Assembly (NCBI RefSeq): GCF_009650765.1
Contig: NZ_CP045740.1
Span: 4,564,001 to 4,628,000 of the forward strand
DNA: 64,000 nt
Direction: 5' to 3'
Source of the DNA: Streptomyces sp. SUK 48
GTDB lineage: Bacteria; Actinomycetota; Actinomycetes; Streptomycetales; Streptomycetaceae
Part shown: positions 9,659 through 20,185 of the stretch, piece by piece
Position numbering within the stretch: the stretch's first letter is position 1
How the letters are laid out: every line of letters starts with the position of its first letter
Position numbers and translations under genes: made by a program
Notes under the pieces: model-generated
What the model saw: only the letters and a program-made list of their open reading frames with translations
Told to the model about the DNA's origin: nothing
Database searches by the model: none

Positions 9659-10603
9659 ATGGCCGCGAACAACCGCCGCATGTCCGGCAAGAAGGGCGCG
9701 CAGGTCGGCAGTGGCGGCCAGCGGCGCCGGGGACTGGAGGGCAAGGGCCCGACCCCGCCCGCCGAGATGCGCAAGGGGCACGTCAAGCAGCGCGCCGCCG
9801 CCGCCAAGGTCCGCCGCGCGCAGGGCGGCCGCCCGCAGCCGCGCCGGGGCGGCGGCAAGTCGGCGTCCGAACTGGTCGTCGGCCGTAACCCGGTGGTCGA
9901 GGCGCTGCGCGAGGGCGTCCCCGCGTCGACCCTCTACGTGCAGCAGTTCATCGACAACGACGAGCGCGTCCGCGAGGCCCTCCAGCTCGCCGCCGAGCGC
10001 GGTGGCATCAACCTCATGGAGGCCCCGCGTCCCGAGCTGGACCGCATGACCAACGGCCTGAACCACCAGGGTCTGGTCCTCCAGGTCCCGCCGTACGAGT
10101 ACGCGCACCCCGAGGACCTGCTCGACGCCGCCGCCGACGAGGGCGCGGACCCGCTGGTCGTCGCGCTCGACGGGGTCACCGACCCGCGCAACCTCGGCGC
10201 GGTCGTCCGCTCGGTCTCCGCGTTCGGCGGCCACGGCGTGGTCGTGCCCGAGCGCCGCTCGGCCGGTATGACCGCCGGTGCCTGGAAGACCTCCGCCGGT
10301 GCGGCCGCCCGTACCCCGGTGGCCCGCGCCACCAACCTCACCCGCGTCCTGGAGCAGTACAAGAAGGCGGGCGTCGCGGTCGTCGGTCTGGCCGCGGACG
10401 GCGAGGCCGAGATCGGCGAGCTGGAGGCCCTGTCGGGTCCGGTCGTCATCGTGGTCGGCAGCGAGGGCAAGGGCCTGTCCCGGCTCGTCGGCGAGACCTG
10501 CGACTTCCGGGTGCGCATCCCGATGCCGGGCGGCACCGAGTCCCTCAACGCCGGTGTGGCCGCGGGCATCGTGCTCTACGAGGCCGCTCGCAGGCGGAGC
10601 TGA
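9659..10603 (+). CDS. rlmB: 23S rRNA 2'-O-methyltransferase RlmB (TrmH/SpoU family)
   Basis: A 314-aa SPOUT methyltransferase that methylates a conserved G in 23S rRNA. Residues 1-70 are very basic (Lys/Arg/Gly) and probably bind RNA. Next is the substrate-binding domain ([14 protein letters not shown]) and the knotted catalytic domain with motif 1 [13 protein letters not shown], motif 2 [11 protein letters not shown] and motif 3 [18 protein letters not shown]. The cysS-rlmB pairing is common in actinobacteria. A terminator follows directly. Confidence 0.93.
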   Translation: MAANNRRMSGKKGAQVGSGGQRRRGLEGKGPTPPAEMRKGHVKQRAAAAKVRRAQGGRPQPRRGGGKSASELVVGRNPVVEALREGVPASTLYVQQFIDNDERVREALQLAAERGGINLMEAPRPELDRMTNGLNHQGLVLQVPPYEYAHPEDLLDAAADEGADPLVVALDGVTDPRNLGAVVRSVSAFGGHGVVVPERRSAGMTAGAWKTSAGAAARTPVARATNLTRVLEQYKKAGVAVVGLAADGEAEIGELEALSGPVVIVVGSEGKGLSRLVGETCDFRVRIPMPGGTESLNAGVAAGIVLYEAARRRS

Positions 10604-10607
10604 CCCG

Positions 10608-10639
10608 GTCGGCGTGGCCGCCGAAGGCGCCACGCCGAC
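10608..10639 (+). terminator. Terminator of rlmB
   Basis: GTCGGCGTGGC (10608-10618) and GCCACGCCGAC (10629-10639) form a perfect 11-bp stem with a 10-nt loop starting 5 bp after the stop codon. Confidence 0.8.
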
Positions 10640-10706
10640 AGGGTGGAACACCCGTCCGGAACTTCACCCTTACGCGGGAATTCCGGCGTCCATATGGCGT
10701 TCGACG

Positions 10707-10748
10707 CTGCTTTGACGGGGCCCGGACACATCCGGCCGGTCAAAGCAG
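10707..10748. promoter_or_regulatory. Nested inverted repeat before the DoxX-type gene
   Basis: Outer arms CTGCTTTGAC (10707-10716) and GTCAAAGCAG (10739-10748) enclose an inner stem CCGGA/TCCGG. The element ends 27 bp before the ATG at 10776, which has no clear Shine-Dalgarno. It could be an operator or an RNA hairpin in the leader. Confidence 0.5.
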
Positions 10749-10775
10749 TGTCCTATCCCCACGTCACTCGGTTAG

Positions 10776-12488
10776 ATGAGTGTGGACACCAGAACACCCC
10801 GCACACCCACGGGGGACCGCTCGTCGGGATTCGACGACGCTCCCGCGCTGAGCATGGTGAAGGTGCCGAGCGACCCGGCGCAGATCATCGTCAACCACGC
10901 CAGCTTCCGCGTGCAGCTGGGCGGGACGGCCGGGCGCACCCGGTCCGCCCGGATCGCCCGCCATCTCAGCGCCGCCCAGGACACCGCCCGGATGCCCGCC
11001 GCGGGCCCGGCGGCCCGGGCCGGCGCCGGCCGCCGCCGGCCCGTCGTGTGGAGCGGCCGCTCCGCCCCCGACGACACCGGCGCCCACCGGCTCCTCCAGG
11101 CCGTGCGGGGCAGCATCGTCCGCCATGCCGAGGAGCCCGACGCCGGCGCCACCCGCGTCATCCCGCGCGTCGGCAGCACCGGCTACGACGAGACGTACGA
11201 CGCGCTGGACCAGACCGTCGAGACCCCCGTCGTCGGCCACCAGCGCACCTCCGCCGACGACGACGGCGGCACCCGTCTGCTGCCGCACATGCGCAGCGGC
11301 TCGTACGACCAACCGCCGTACCCCCAGCCGGACTTCGGGCGCCATGGCGGGTACGACGAGTACGACGACGAGCCCACGGAGTCGTTCCGGCCGTACTCCG
11401 AGGACGACGAGTACGACGAGGACGACCTCCACGACCTCGACGCACAGCGCCCCGCCCGGCGCGCCACCGACGACCCGGGCCGGCACGCCTACTATCCCGG
11501 CCGCCGGATGAACCTCGGCGTGGTGCTGCTCCCGCTGCGCATCTTCCTGGGCTTCATCTCGATCTACGCCGGCATGGGCAAGCTGTGCGACCCCGTCTAC
11601 TTCGACGGCGGCAAGCGCGGCTCCATGGTCACCTGGCTCGACACCCTGCACCCGTGGGAGGTCGCCGAGCCGCTGCGCCAGTTCGCGCTGCACCACCCGG
11701 TCGGCTCCGGCCTGGTGATCGCCTTCCTCCAGGTCGTGGTGGGCGTGCTGACGGTCCTCGGCTGCTGGCAGCGGGTGGCCGCGGTGGTCGGCGTGCTGCT
11801 GTCGGCCGCGCTGATCGTCACGGTCAGCTGGAAGACGGTCCCGGCGTACGACGCCCCGGACATCATCTACCTGGCCGCCTGGTCCCCGCTGATCATCGCC
11901 GGTGCCCCCGTCTACTCGGTGGACGGCCGCCTCGCGGGCAGTGCCTGGCGGCGGCTCGGCCCCCGCTCCGACATCTGGGAGCTGCGCCGCTATGTGCTGC
12001 GCCGCGGCGCCCTGATCACCGCGCTGACCGTCGGCGTCACCCTGCTGGTGGGCTCGCTGCTCGGCGGCGCGGTCCGCGACTCCAGCCGCGTGGTCGTCCC
12101 CGGGCCCGGCGAGGCCCCCCGCAACAACGTCCCCGGCTCCCCGCTCCCCGGTGAGCCCGGCACCCGGCACAAGAGCGCCCCGTCCGCGCCCACCTCGCCC
12201 TCGGGCGGCGCCACGGCCGGCGCGAGCCCCTCCGGCTCGGCCACCCCGGGCGCGAGCCGCACGGCGGGCGGTACGACCACCACGCCGAGCGCGACGCAGG
12301 GCACCACGGGCCGGATTCCGTCCCGCCAGTCCGCCCCCACCGGCGGCGCCCCCAGCACCACGGCGGGCCCGACCGGCACCGGCGGCACCTCCACCACCTC
12401 CGGCGGCTCCGCCCCGGGCGGCTCCTCCACGTCGAGCGGCGGCGCCTCCACGGGCCAACCGGGCGTGCTGGGCGGCCTGTTGGGCTGA
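10776..12488 (+). CDS. DoxX-family membrane protein with long disordered termini
   Basis: A 570-aa protein. Residues 1-245 are hydrophilic, low in order and acidic near 180-235 (many Asp/Glu/Tyr). Four membrane segments follow (about 248-272, 305-350, 363-385 and 405-428), matching a DoxX-type bundle (LPLRIFLGFISIYAGMGKL). From about 430 to the end the chain is a Gly/Ser/Thr/Pro low-complexity tail. DoxX proteins are linked to redox and thiol stress in mycobacteria; here the role is unknown. The ATG lacks a good ribosome site, so the message may be leaderless. A perfect terminator follows. Confidence 0.8.
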   Translation: MSVDTRTPRTPTGDRSSGFDDAPALSMVKVPSDPAQIIVNHASFRVQLGGTAGRTRSARIARHLSAAQDTARMPAAGPAARAGAGRRRPVVWSGRSAPDDTGAHRLLQAVRGSIVRHAEEPDAGATRVIPRVGSTGYDETYDALDQTVETPVVGHQRTSADDDGGTRLLPHMRSGSYDQPPYPQPDFGRHGGYDEYDDEPTESFRPYSEDDEYDEDDLHDLDAQRPARRATDDPGRHAYYPGRRMNLGVVLLPLRIFLGFISIYAGMGKLCDPVYFDGGKRGSMVTWLDTLHPWEVAEPLRQFALHHPVGSGLVIAFLQVVVGVLTVLGCWQRVAAVVGVLLSAALIVTVSWKTVPAYDAPDIIYLAAWSPLIIAGAPVYSVDGRLAGSAWRRLGPRSDIWELRRYVLRRGALITALTVGVTLLVGSLLGGAVRDSSRVVVPGPGEAPRNNVPGSPLPGEPGTRHKSAPSAPTSPSGGATAGASPSGSATPGASRTAGGTTTTPSATQGTTGRIPSRQSAPTGGAPSTTAGPTGTGGTSTTSGGSAPGGSSTSSGGASTGQPGVLGGLLG

Positions 12489-12511
12489 CGGCGACGACAC
12501 GACGACAGGGA

Positions 12512-12547
12512 AGGGGCCCGGTACCGCGAAAGGTACCGGGCCCCTTC
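12512..12547. terminator. Bidirectional terminator
   Basis: AAGGGGCCCGGTACC (12512-12526) pairs perfectly with 12533-12547 over a 6-nt loop. It separates the DoxX-type gene from the convergent nucleotidyltransferase gene and can serve both. Confidence 0.9.
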
Positions 12548-12578
12548 TCGACGCCTCGTCTCGACGCCGTGCCCCCGG

Positions 12579-13310
12579 CTACCGGCCCGAGCCGGCCAGC
12601 TCCTTGGCCGCTTCCGTCAGATCCTTCGCCGTGTCGATGGCCCGCCAGTACGCGCCCTGCGGCAGCGAGTAGCCCGCGAGCTTCCGTTCGCGGGCGAGCC
12701 CGGGGAACGTCGTGCGCTCATGGTCGCCGCGCTCGGGCAGCAGGGTGGTGAACTCCGGCGAGAAGACGTACACACCGGCGTTGATCTCGAACGTGGACGG
12801 CGGCGCCTCGATGAAGTCGGTGATGTGCCCGAAGCCGTCGGTCCGCACCGCGCCCCAGGGGATGCGCGGCCGGGCCAGCGCCAGCGTCGCCACGGCGTCC
12901 CGCTCGGTGTGGAAGTCGGCCATGTCCCGCAGCGAGAAGCGGGTCCAGATGTCGCCGTTGGTGGCGTACCAGGGCCGGTCCGGGTGGGGGAGATGCGCGG
13001 CGGCGAACTTGAGGCCGCCGCCGCGGCCGAGGGGCTCGGTCTCCACGACGGTGCGTACGGAGACCGGCAGCCGGGCCGAGTCCAGCCAGTCCTGGAGGAC
13101 CTCGGCGAGGTGGCCGCAGGAGACCACCACGTCCGTCACACCCTCCTCGGCGAGCCAGGTGAGCTGGTGGCCGATGATCGGGGTGCCCGTGCCGGGGATC
13201 TCGACCATCGGCTTGGGCCGGTCGTCGGTGTACGGACGCAGCCGGGAGCCCTGGCCGCCGGCCAGGATCACGGCTTGAGTGGGGCGCGACGCGGCGTTCG
13301 GATGGGTCAT
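12579..13310 (-). CDS. Sugar-1-phosphate nucleotidyltransferase family protein
   Basis: A 243-aa NTP-transferase (GT-A fold) that likely activates a sugar phosphate with NTP. The signature QAVILAGGQGSRLRPYTDDRPKPMVEI is the nucleotide/metal-binding loop; TNGDIW holds the second metal-binding Asp; EINAGVYVF is the third conserved block. It lacks the C-terminal left-handed helix, so it is a minimal enzyme, close to mannose-1-phosphate guanylyltransferase or glucose-1-phosphate thymidylyltransferase types. Substrate is not determinable here. Start ATG 13310 is preferred to the GTG three codons upstream. It is followed by a gene for a small secreted protein in the same direction upstream. Confidence 0.85.
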   Translation of the reverse strand: MTHPNAASRPTQAVILAGGQGSRLRPYTDDRPKPMVEIPGTGTPIIGHQLTWLAEEGVTDVVVSCGHLAEVLQDWLDSARLPVSVRTVVETEPLGRGGGLKFAAAHLPHPDRPWYATNGDIWTRFSLRDMADFHTERDAVATLALARPRIPWGAVRTDGFGHITDFIEAPPSTFEINAGVYVFSPEFTTLLPERGDHERTTFPGLARERKLAGYSLPQGAYWRAIDTAKDLTEAAKELAGSGR

Positions 13311-13343
13311 GACCCGCACTGTACGTGGCGCCCCACGACGGGT

Positions 13344-13802
13344 TCAGCCGCGTGCGGCCAGCACCCCGGTCGCGAAGGAGGTGTCGCACACCGGGCGGGC
13401 GTACGACTGGGCGCGCGAGGCGCCGTAGATGCGCACCGCGGCCCGGCCGAGGGAGCGGGCGATGGAGGTGCAGTGCCGGGCGAGCGAGGGGTGGCCGTTG
13501 ACCGCCTCCTGGAGGTGGGTGAGGACCACGCCCGGGTTCTTCTCGCGCAGCTCGCTCAGCAGGCGGTCGCGCAGCACGTCCTCGGGGGCGTGGGCGACCG
13601 TCTTGGGCGCGGACTGCACCGACGTGACGTCGGAAGCGGTGAGCACCGAGCCGGCGGGGCTTCCGGTCCAGTTGACCCGGGTGACCGCGAGGGTTCCCGA
13701 GAGCACCAGGACGACGGGCAGGACGAGGGCGAGGGAGCGGCCGACCCGGCGGGCAGGGCCCCGGTGGCTGCGTCGCGTCTGAGTGGTGAGGGAGTGCTTC
13801 AC
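13344..13802 (-). CDS. Small exported or membrane-anchored protein of unknown function
   Basis: A 152-aa protein with a basic N-terminus (HRGPARRVGRS) and one hydrophobic helix (residues 24-40) that is either a signal peptide or an anchor. The mature part has two cysteines (in ARHCTSIA and PVCDTS) that could form a disulfide. I do not recognise a family. It lies 33 bp upstream of the nucleotidyltransferase on the same strand and may be co-transcribed. Confidence 0.7.
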   Translation of the reverse strand: MKHSLTTQTRRSHRGPARRVGRSLALVLPVVLVLSGTLAVTRVNWTGSPAGSVLTASDVTSVQSAPKTVAHAPEDVLRDRLLSELREKNPGVVLTHLQEAVNGHPSLARHCTSIARSLGRAAVRIYGASRAQSYARPVCDTSFATGVLAARG

Positions 13803-13920
13803 GCGTGTGAGGGTAGCGGCCGGTAATGGCGCGCGGACATTCCGTCACTCTTACGGGGGATGAGAAAGGGCGGTTTTCGGGGTAAGGGGTTGACGCCGGG
13901 CCCGGAACGATCATGCGAAG

Positions 13921-13949
13921 AGGGCCCCGCGGAGTTCCCGCGGGGCCCT
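13921..13949 (-). terminator. Terminator of msiK
   Basis: AGGGCCCCGCGG (13921-13932) and its complement (13938-13949) form a perfect 12-bp stem with a 5-nt loop, 27 bp after the msiK stop. Confidence 0.85.
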
Positions 13950-13975
13950 GTGCCGGAACGGTGTCCGGGCGGTGC

Positions 13976-15112
<1,137 letters not shown>

Positions 15113-15171
15113 GGTGAATGGGCCCCCTTCTACCGGCAGGAACGTGCCGGACGATCCGTTGTAGGAAGGTG

Positions 15172-15187
15172 GTTGGTGTAGTCCACG
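15172..15187. promoter_or_regulatory. Candidate DasR box upstream of msiK
   Basis: GTTGGTGTAGTCCACG matches the DasR consensus AGTGGTCTAGACCACT at 11 of 16 positions, including both central halves. It is 60-75 bp before the msiK start. Weaker than the boxes near nagK and cutC. Confidence 0.4.
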
Positions 15188-15329
15188 CGAGTGAACCGTT
15201 TCGAGACGGTACCCGGCGTTCACGCGATCTGTCAGTACATGGCCGGCGGTGAACTTCGCGGAAATTTTCGACGGGCCCACCAGGTGACGTGGGTACACTG
15301 CACAGGCACGTCCGCGCAGCGCGCGACGG

Positions 15330-15403
15330 GCCTCCTTAGCTCAGCTGGTCAGAGCGCCGCTCTTGTAAAGCGAAGGTCGTCGGTTCGAATCCGACAGGGG
15401 GCT
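15330..15403 (+). tRNA. tRNA-Thr (TGT anticodon)
   Basis: A 74-nt cloverleaf: acceptor arms GCCTCCT and AGGGGGC (one G-U pair), D-arm with AGCTCAGCTGGTCAGAGC, anticodon loop CTTGTAA with TGT at 15364-15366, and T-arm GTCGGTTCGAATCCGAC. The 27-43 pair is a C-A mismatch. CCA is not encoded. It lies between msiK and the polyketide cluster, on the plus strand. Confidence 0.95.
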
Positions 15404-15411
15404 CCGCATGG

Positions 15412-15440
15412 CACAGGGCCGCCCGATGGGCGGCCCTGTG
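15412..15440. terminator. Terminator between tRNA-Thr and the FAD hydroxylase gene
   Basis: CACAGGGCCGCCC (15412-15424) and GGGCGGCCCTGTG (15428-15440) form a perfect 13-bp stem with a 3-nt loop. It can terminate the tRNA on the plus strand and the hydroxylase on the minus strand. Confidence 0.85.
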
Positions 15441-15456
15441 GCGTTGTCCGTGCAGG

Positions 15457-17097
15457 TCAGGCCCGGTGCAGTACGGCCTTCAGGGCGTCCCGCAGGGTGG
15501 TCAGCGGGTCGGGGGAGGCGCCCTCGGAGCGCCAGGCGACGAAGCCGTCGGGGCGGACCAGGACCGCGCCGTCGGTGCCGACGCCGTGCAGCTCGGCCCA
15601 GTCGTCGCCCTCGGTGTCGTACATCAGGTCGGCGTCGCCGCCGGGGCCGATCCGGTAGGCGTCGAGCCGTACCCCGTCCAGGGCGGCGATGCGCCGGGCG
15701 GCGTCGTACCAGCCCGCGTCGTCCGGGGCGTCGGTGAGCAGCACCATGGAGCGCTCGTAGAGGTCGAGGGTGGACAGCCGGCGGGCGGCCTGGCGCAGCC
15801 ACAGGTGCGGGGCGCGGGTGCCGGGGCGACCGGTGAGGGAGAGGGCGTCGGGGACGACCGGCGCCTTGGGGTCGGTGCCGACGGCGGCGCCCTGGGGGTA
15901 GTGGTAGCCGAGGACGACGTTGAGGATGCCGCCGCGCCGGGCGCCGCCGACGCCGGGGGCCGGGGCGAAGCCGGGGTGGCTGTGCTCGACGGAGCGGGCG
16001 GAGGCGCGGGCGCTGGTGGCGACGGCGACCGGGCGGCGCTCGGCGCCGTAGCTGTCGAGCAGCGCGGGGCCGGCCCAGCCGTCGAGGACGGCGGCGAGCT
16101 TCCAGGCCAGGTTGTGCGCGTCCTGGATACCGGTGTTGGAGCCGAACGCGCCGGTGGGGGACATCTCGTGGGCGGAGTCGCCGGCGAGGAGGACCCGGCC
16201 CGCCGCGTAGGAGTCGGCGACCCGTTCGGCGGCGCGCCAGGACGCCATTCCGGTGATCTTCACGTCGAGGCCCGCCACGCCGACCGCGGCGGCGATGTGC
16301 CGCTGGAGGCGCTCCTCGGTGAACTCGTCCAGGGATTCGCCGAGTTCGGGGTGCCAGGGGGCGTGGAAGACCCAGCGCTCCTTGTTGTCGACGGGCAGCA
16401 GGGCGCCGTCGGCGTCCGGGTGGGTGAGGTAGCAGCAGATGAAGCGGCGGTCGCCGACCACGTCGGCCAGGCGGGTGGAGCGGAAGGTGACGCTGACGTT
16501 GGCGAACAGCTCGCCGGGGCCGCTCTGGCCGATGCCGAGGGCGCGGCGGACGGGGCTGCGCGGGCCGTCGGCGGCGACGAGGTAGTCGGCCCGGACGGTG
16601 TAGCGCTCGTCGGTGGAACGGTCGCGGACGGTCGCGGTCACGCCGTCGGCGTCCTGGGCGAAGGACTCCATCTCGTGGTGGTAGCGCAGGTCGCCGCCGA
16701 GTTCGCGGGCGCTGTCCACGAGGACGGGTTCGAGGTCGTTCTGGCTGCACAGGCACCAGGAGGTGGGGCTGAACTTCCTGAGGCCGCCGCCGGGGTCGAT
16801 CTCCTTGAACAGCCACTCGCCGGCCTCGCCGGCCAGCGCCGGGGTCTGCAGGATGCCGTGGTTGTCGGCGAGCAGTGAGGCCGCCGCCTTGATGTCCGGC
16901 TCGATGCCGGCCACCCGGAAGAGTTCCATCGTGCGGACGTTGTTGCCGCGTCCGCGCGGGTGGTGCGAGGTCCCGGAGTGCCGCTCCACCAGCATGTGGC
17001 GCACGCCGAGGCGGCCGAGGAACAGGGACGTGGACAGGCCCACCAGAGAGCCGCCCACGATGAGGACGGGAACCCGGTGGTCGGCTGTGTGATGCAT
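15457..17097 (-). CDS. FAD-dependent polyketide hydroxylase (WhiE ORFVIII type)
   Basis: A 546-aa aromatic hydroxylase of the phenol-hydroxylase/PgaE class. FAD-binding motifs are the N-terminal GGSLVGLSTSLFLGRLG loop, the NADPH-related DG motif AADGPRSPVRR and the GD motif LLAGDSAHEMSPTGAFG. A C-terminal thioredoxin-like region follows. It is divergent from the type II PKS operon, exactly as the hydroxylase gene of the S. coelicolor whiE spore-pigment cluster, and likely oxygenates the aromatic pigment late in the pathway. Start ATG 17097 has GGAGG just upstream; the longer frame to 17292 runs through the divergent promoter region and is unlikely. Confidence 0.9.
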   Translation of the reverse strand: MHHTADHRVPVLIVGGSLVGLSTSLFLGRLGVRHMLVERHSGTSHHPRGRGNNVRTMELFRVAGIEPDIKAAASLLADNHGILQTPALAGEAGEWLFKEIDPGGGLRKFSPTSWCLCSQNDLEPVLVDSARELGGDLRYHHEMESFAQDADGVTATVRDRSTDERYTVRADYLVAADGPRSPVRRALGIGQSGPGELFANVSVTFRSTRLADVVGDRRFICCYLTHPDADGALLPVDNKERWVFHAPWHPELGESLDEFTEERLQRHIAAAVGVAGLDVKITGMASWRAAERVADSYAAGRVLLAGDSAHEMSPTGAFGSNTGIQDAHNLAWKLAAVLDGWAGPALLDSYGAERRPVAVATSARASARSVEHSHPGFAPAPGVGGARRGGILNVVLGYHYPQGAAVGTDPKAPVVPDALSLTGRPGTRAPHLWLRQAARRLSTLDLYERSMVLLTDAPDDAGWYDAARRIAALDGVRLDAYRIGPGGDADLMYDTEGDDWAELHGVGTDGAVLVRPDGFVAWRSEGASPDPLTTLRDALKAVLHRA

Positions 17098-17307
17098 CGA
17101 GCCTCCAGATGCAGGGGTGCGCACAAGGCGCCTGTGAGTCTCATGCCCGGTATCACCGTTGTTGGGGCCATTTGCGCGCGGGATCACCCACGTGGTTCCT
17201 ACGAGTCGCGGGCTTACGGCCAGCGGCACAGGATCAAGAAGCGCTGACGTCGCGTCACGGCGGTGACCGGCGCACCCGAGATCCCCCGCCAAGGAGATGT
17301 CCGCACC

Positions 17308-18396
17308 ATGACCACCACCTCTGAACGTCTGTCAGAAGCACCGGCGCGCGACGCGTCGAAGCGTGTCTCCCAGTCCGTGTTCGACGGCTCGCGGCTCCGG
17401 GTCGTCCTGCTGGTCGACGTCTTCGACGGCGCGCAGCAGCAGTTCCTGGAGGCGTACGAGCAGCTCTGCAACCAGGTTGCGTCGGTTCCCGGCCATGTCA
17501 GCGACCAACTCTGCCAGTCCATCGAGAATCCATCCCAATGGCTCATCACCAGCGAGTGGGAGAGCGCTCCGCCGTTCCTCACCTGGGTGAACAGCGAGGA
17601 TCACGTGCGGATGGTGGAGCCGCTGCACTCCTGCGTGCGCAACACCCGCTCGCTGCGCTTCCACATCGTCCGGGAGACGGGCCGCGCCTACGAGACGGAC
17701 GCGGCCGCCCGGGGCCGGCTCCAGACGGAGGTGCGCATCGGTGACGGAGTGATCCGGCACGCGCTGACCTTCACCGTGAAGCCCGGCACCGAGGACAAGG
17801 TCGCCAAGCTGCTCGCGGACTACGCGGCGCCCGAGCCGCGGGTGGACGACTCCACGCGGCTTCTGCGCACCTCGCTGTTCATGCACGGCAACCGGGTGGT
17901 GCGGGCCATCGAGGTGCGCGGCGACCTGCTGGCGGCCCTGCGCCATGTGTCGCGCTCGCCCGAGGTGCGGGCCGTGGAGGAGGCCATCAACCCCTACCTG
18001 GAGCAGGACCGGGACCTGAACGACCAGGAGTCGGCCCGGATGTTCTTCACCCGGGCGGCGCTGCCCGCCGTGCACCACGTGATGGCGGACGACCGGCCCG
18101 AGGGCACCCGGCGGGCCCTGTACTACCCGGCCAAGGCGGGCCACGGGATGAAGCTCGCGGAGCTGCTCGCCGAGGCGGACTCGGCGGCGGCCGACGACCC
18201 GTCGAGCCAGGTGCTGCGCAGCACGGTCTTCGAGCGCGAGGACGTCGTGGTGCGGCTGGTGGATCTCGCCGCCGAGGGCGCGGACGTGGACCCGCTGCCC
18301 GGGGACCCCGCGCGCGTCGCCGGGCTGCGCGAGCTGCTGGCCGGCGACGCCGCCCGCATGGAACTGGTCACCGACCGCCGCTCGCCCGCCGTCTGA
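17308..18396 (+). CDS. SchA/CurD-domain protein (WhiE ORFI type)
   Basis: A 362-aa protein resembling the SchA/CurD-like proteins found only in spore-pigment clusters. It appears to be made of ferredoxin-like (ABM-type) alpha/beta units: one at about 28-120 ([21 protein letters not shown]), and others at about 140-240 and 270-355. The biochemical role is not established; a part in pigment maturation is assumed from cluster conservation. Start ATG 17308 follows AAGGAGAT. First gene of the pigment operon. Confidence 0.85.
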   Translation: MTTTSERLSEAPARDASKRVSQSVFDGSRLRVVLLVDVFDGAQQQFLEAYEQLCNQVASVPGHVSDQLCQSIENPSQWLITSEWESAPPFLTWVNSEDHVRMVEPLHSCVRNTRSLRFHIVRETGRAYETDAAARGRLQTEVRIGDGVIRHALTFTVKPGTEDKVAKLLADYAAPEPRVDDSTRLLRTSLFMHGNRVVRAIEVRGDLLAALRHVSRSPEVRAVEEAINPYLEQDRDLNDQESARMFFTRAALPAVHHVMADDRPEGTRRALYYPAKAGHGMKLAELLAEADSAAADDPSSQVLRSTVFEREDVVVRLVDLAAEGADVDPLPGDPARVAGLRELLAGDAARMELVTDRRSPAV

Positions 18397-18466
18397 GCGG
18401 CCCCCCACTCCCTCCGCTCCCGAGAGCCACACCCAGAAGCCCGATCACATCCACCGGAGGAACGTC

Positions 18467-18922
18467 GTGATCAAACCCCGTCCGAGAATCGTGGACCTCA
18501 GCGAGACCGAGCCCAACACGCGGCGCGGCGGAGATCTGCGCGCCATGCTCACCCCGGCCACGGTCGGTTCCACCAGCGGCTTCATGGGTGTGGCCATCGT
18601 GCAGCCCGGCGACCGCATCGGTGAGCACTACCACCCCTACTCCGAGGAGTTCGTCTACGTCGTCTGCGGCGAGCTGGAGGTCGACCTGGACGGCGAGCCG
18701 CACGTGCTGCGTCCGGAGCAGGGGCTGATGATCCCCATCGACATGCGCCACCGGTTCCGCAACGTCGGCACGGTGGAGGCCCGGATGGTCTTCCACCTCG
18801 GCCCGCTGGCGCCCCGCCCGCAGCTCGGGCACGTCGACACCGAGGAGACGTCCGTGATCGGGGCGGCCGCGGTGCTGACCGAGCCGGCCGGGGCGGGCGC
18901 CGACGGAGGGGTCAGGTCATGA
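18467..18922 (+). CDS. Cupin-domain polyketide protein (WhiE ORFII type)
   Basis: A 151-aa single-domain cupin. The metal-binding motif 1 is seen as [21 protein letters not shown] and motif 2 near [12 protein letters not shown]. Cupins at this place in spore-pigment clusters are annotated as cyclases or accessory proteins of the PKS. Starts with GTG after GGAGG and overlaps the ketosynthase gene by 4 bp (ATGA). Confidence 0.88.
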   Translation: MIKPRPRIVDLSETEPNTRRGGDLRAMLTPATVGSTSGFMGVAIVQPGDRIGEHYHPYSEEFVYVVCGELEVDLDGEPHVLRPEQGLMIPIDMRHRFRNVGTVEARMVFHLGPLAPRPQLGHVDTEETSVIGAAAVLTEPAGAGADGGVRS

Positions 18923-20178
18923 CCCGGCGCGTGGCGGTCACCGGCATAGGCATCGTCGCCCCGGGCGGCATCGGCGCCCCCGCGTTCTGGGATCTGCTCG
19001 CGCACGGCCGGACCGCGACGCGGGGCATCACCTTCTTCGACCCCTCCCAGCTGCGCTCGCGGATCGCCGCCGAGTGCGACTTCGACCCGGCGGCGCACGG
19101 CCTGGACGCCGAGCAGGCGGAACGGGCGGACCGCTACATCCAGTTCGCCCTGGTCGCGGGCGACGAGGCGGTCGCCGACTCCGGCCTCGACCTGGCGCGG
19201 GAGGACCCCTGGCGGATCGCGGTGTCGGTGGGCACCGCGGTCGGCGGCACCACCCGCCTGGAGAACGACTACGTGCTGGTCAGCCACGGCGGCGAGCGCT
19301 GGGACGTGGACCACGAGCGGGCGCGGCCCCAGCTGCACCGGGCGTTCTCCCCGAGCACCGCGGCCTCCGCGGTGGCGGAGCGATTCGGCGCCCAGGGTCC
19401 GGTGCAGACCGTCTCCACCGGCTGCACCTCGGGCCTGGACGCCGTCGGATACGCCTTCCACACCGTCCAGGAGGGCCGGGCCGACATCTGCATAGCCGGT
19501 GCGTCGGACTCGCCCATATCCCCCATCACCATGGCGTGCTTCGACGCGATCAAGGCCACGTCACCGAACAACGACGACCCCGCGCACGCCTCCAAGCCCT
19601 TCGACAACAACCGTGACGGCTTCGTCATGGGCGAGGGCGGCGCGGTGCTCGTCCTGGAGGAGCTGGAGCACGCACGGGCCCGCGGCGCGCACGTCTACTG
19701 CGAGCTGGGCGGCTACGCGACCTTCGGCAACGCCTACCACATGACCGGTCTGACCAAGGAGGGCCTGGAGATGGCGCGGGCCATCTCGACCGCCCTCGAC
19801 CAGGCCCGGCTCGACCCCACGGCGATCGACTACGTCAACGCGCACGGCTCCGGCACCCGGCAGAACGACCGCCATGAGACGGCGGCCGTCAAGCGGGCGC
19901 TCGGGCAGCACGCGTACGACACCCCGATGAGCTCCATCAAATCCATGGTGGGCCACTCCCTCGGGGCGATCGGCGCCATCGAACTGGTCGCCTGCGTGCT
20001 GTCCCTGGCCGAGCAGGCCGTACCGCCGACCGCGAACTACGAGACCCCCGACCCCGAGTGCGACCTCGACTACGTGCCGCGTACCGCCCGCGAGCGGAAG
20101 CTGACCAGCGTGCTCTCCGTGGGCAGCGGGTTCGGCGGCTTCCAGTCCGCGGTGATCCTGACCCGGCCGAGGGAGTGA
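18919..20178 (+). CDS. Type II PKS ketosynthase alpha (WhiE ORFIII type)
   Basis: The 419-aa ketosynthase subunit that extends the poly-beta-ketone chain on the ACP. The active-site cysteine is C169 in [14 protein letters not shown]; the catalytic histidines are in [12 protein letters not shown] and [15 protein letters not shown], and the conserved Lys is in the latter block. It forms a heterodimer with the next gene product. Full length for the family. Confidence 0.95.
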   Translation: MTRRVAVTGIGIVAPGGIGAPAFWDLLAHGRTATRGITFFDPSQLRSRIAAECDFDPAAHGLDAEQAERADRYIQFALVAGDEAVADSGLDLAREDPWRIAVSVGTAVGGTTRLENDYVLVSHGGERWDVDHERARPQLHRAFSPSTAASAVAERFGAQGPVQTVSTGCTSGLDAVGYAFHTVQEGRADICIAGASDSPISPITMACFDAIKATSPNNDDPAHASKPFDNNRDGFVMGEGGAVLVLEELEHARARGAHVYCELGGYATFGNAYHMTGLTKEGLEMARAISTALDQARLDPTAIDYVNAHGSGTRQNDRHETAAVKRALGQHAYDTPMSSIKSMVGHSLGAIGAIELVACVLSLAEQAVPPTANYETPDPECDLDYVPRTARERKLTSVLSVGSGFGGFQSAVILTRPRE

Positions 20179-20185
20179 GGACGAG

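Noticed and set aside
15330..15403. tRNA-Thr as an integration site of a mobile element
   Set aside because: No integrase, no excisionase and no second copy of the tRNA 3' end were found in the window.
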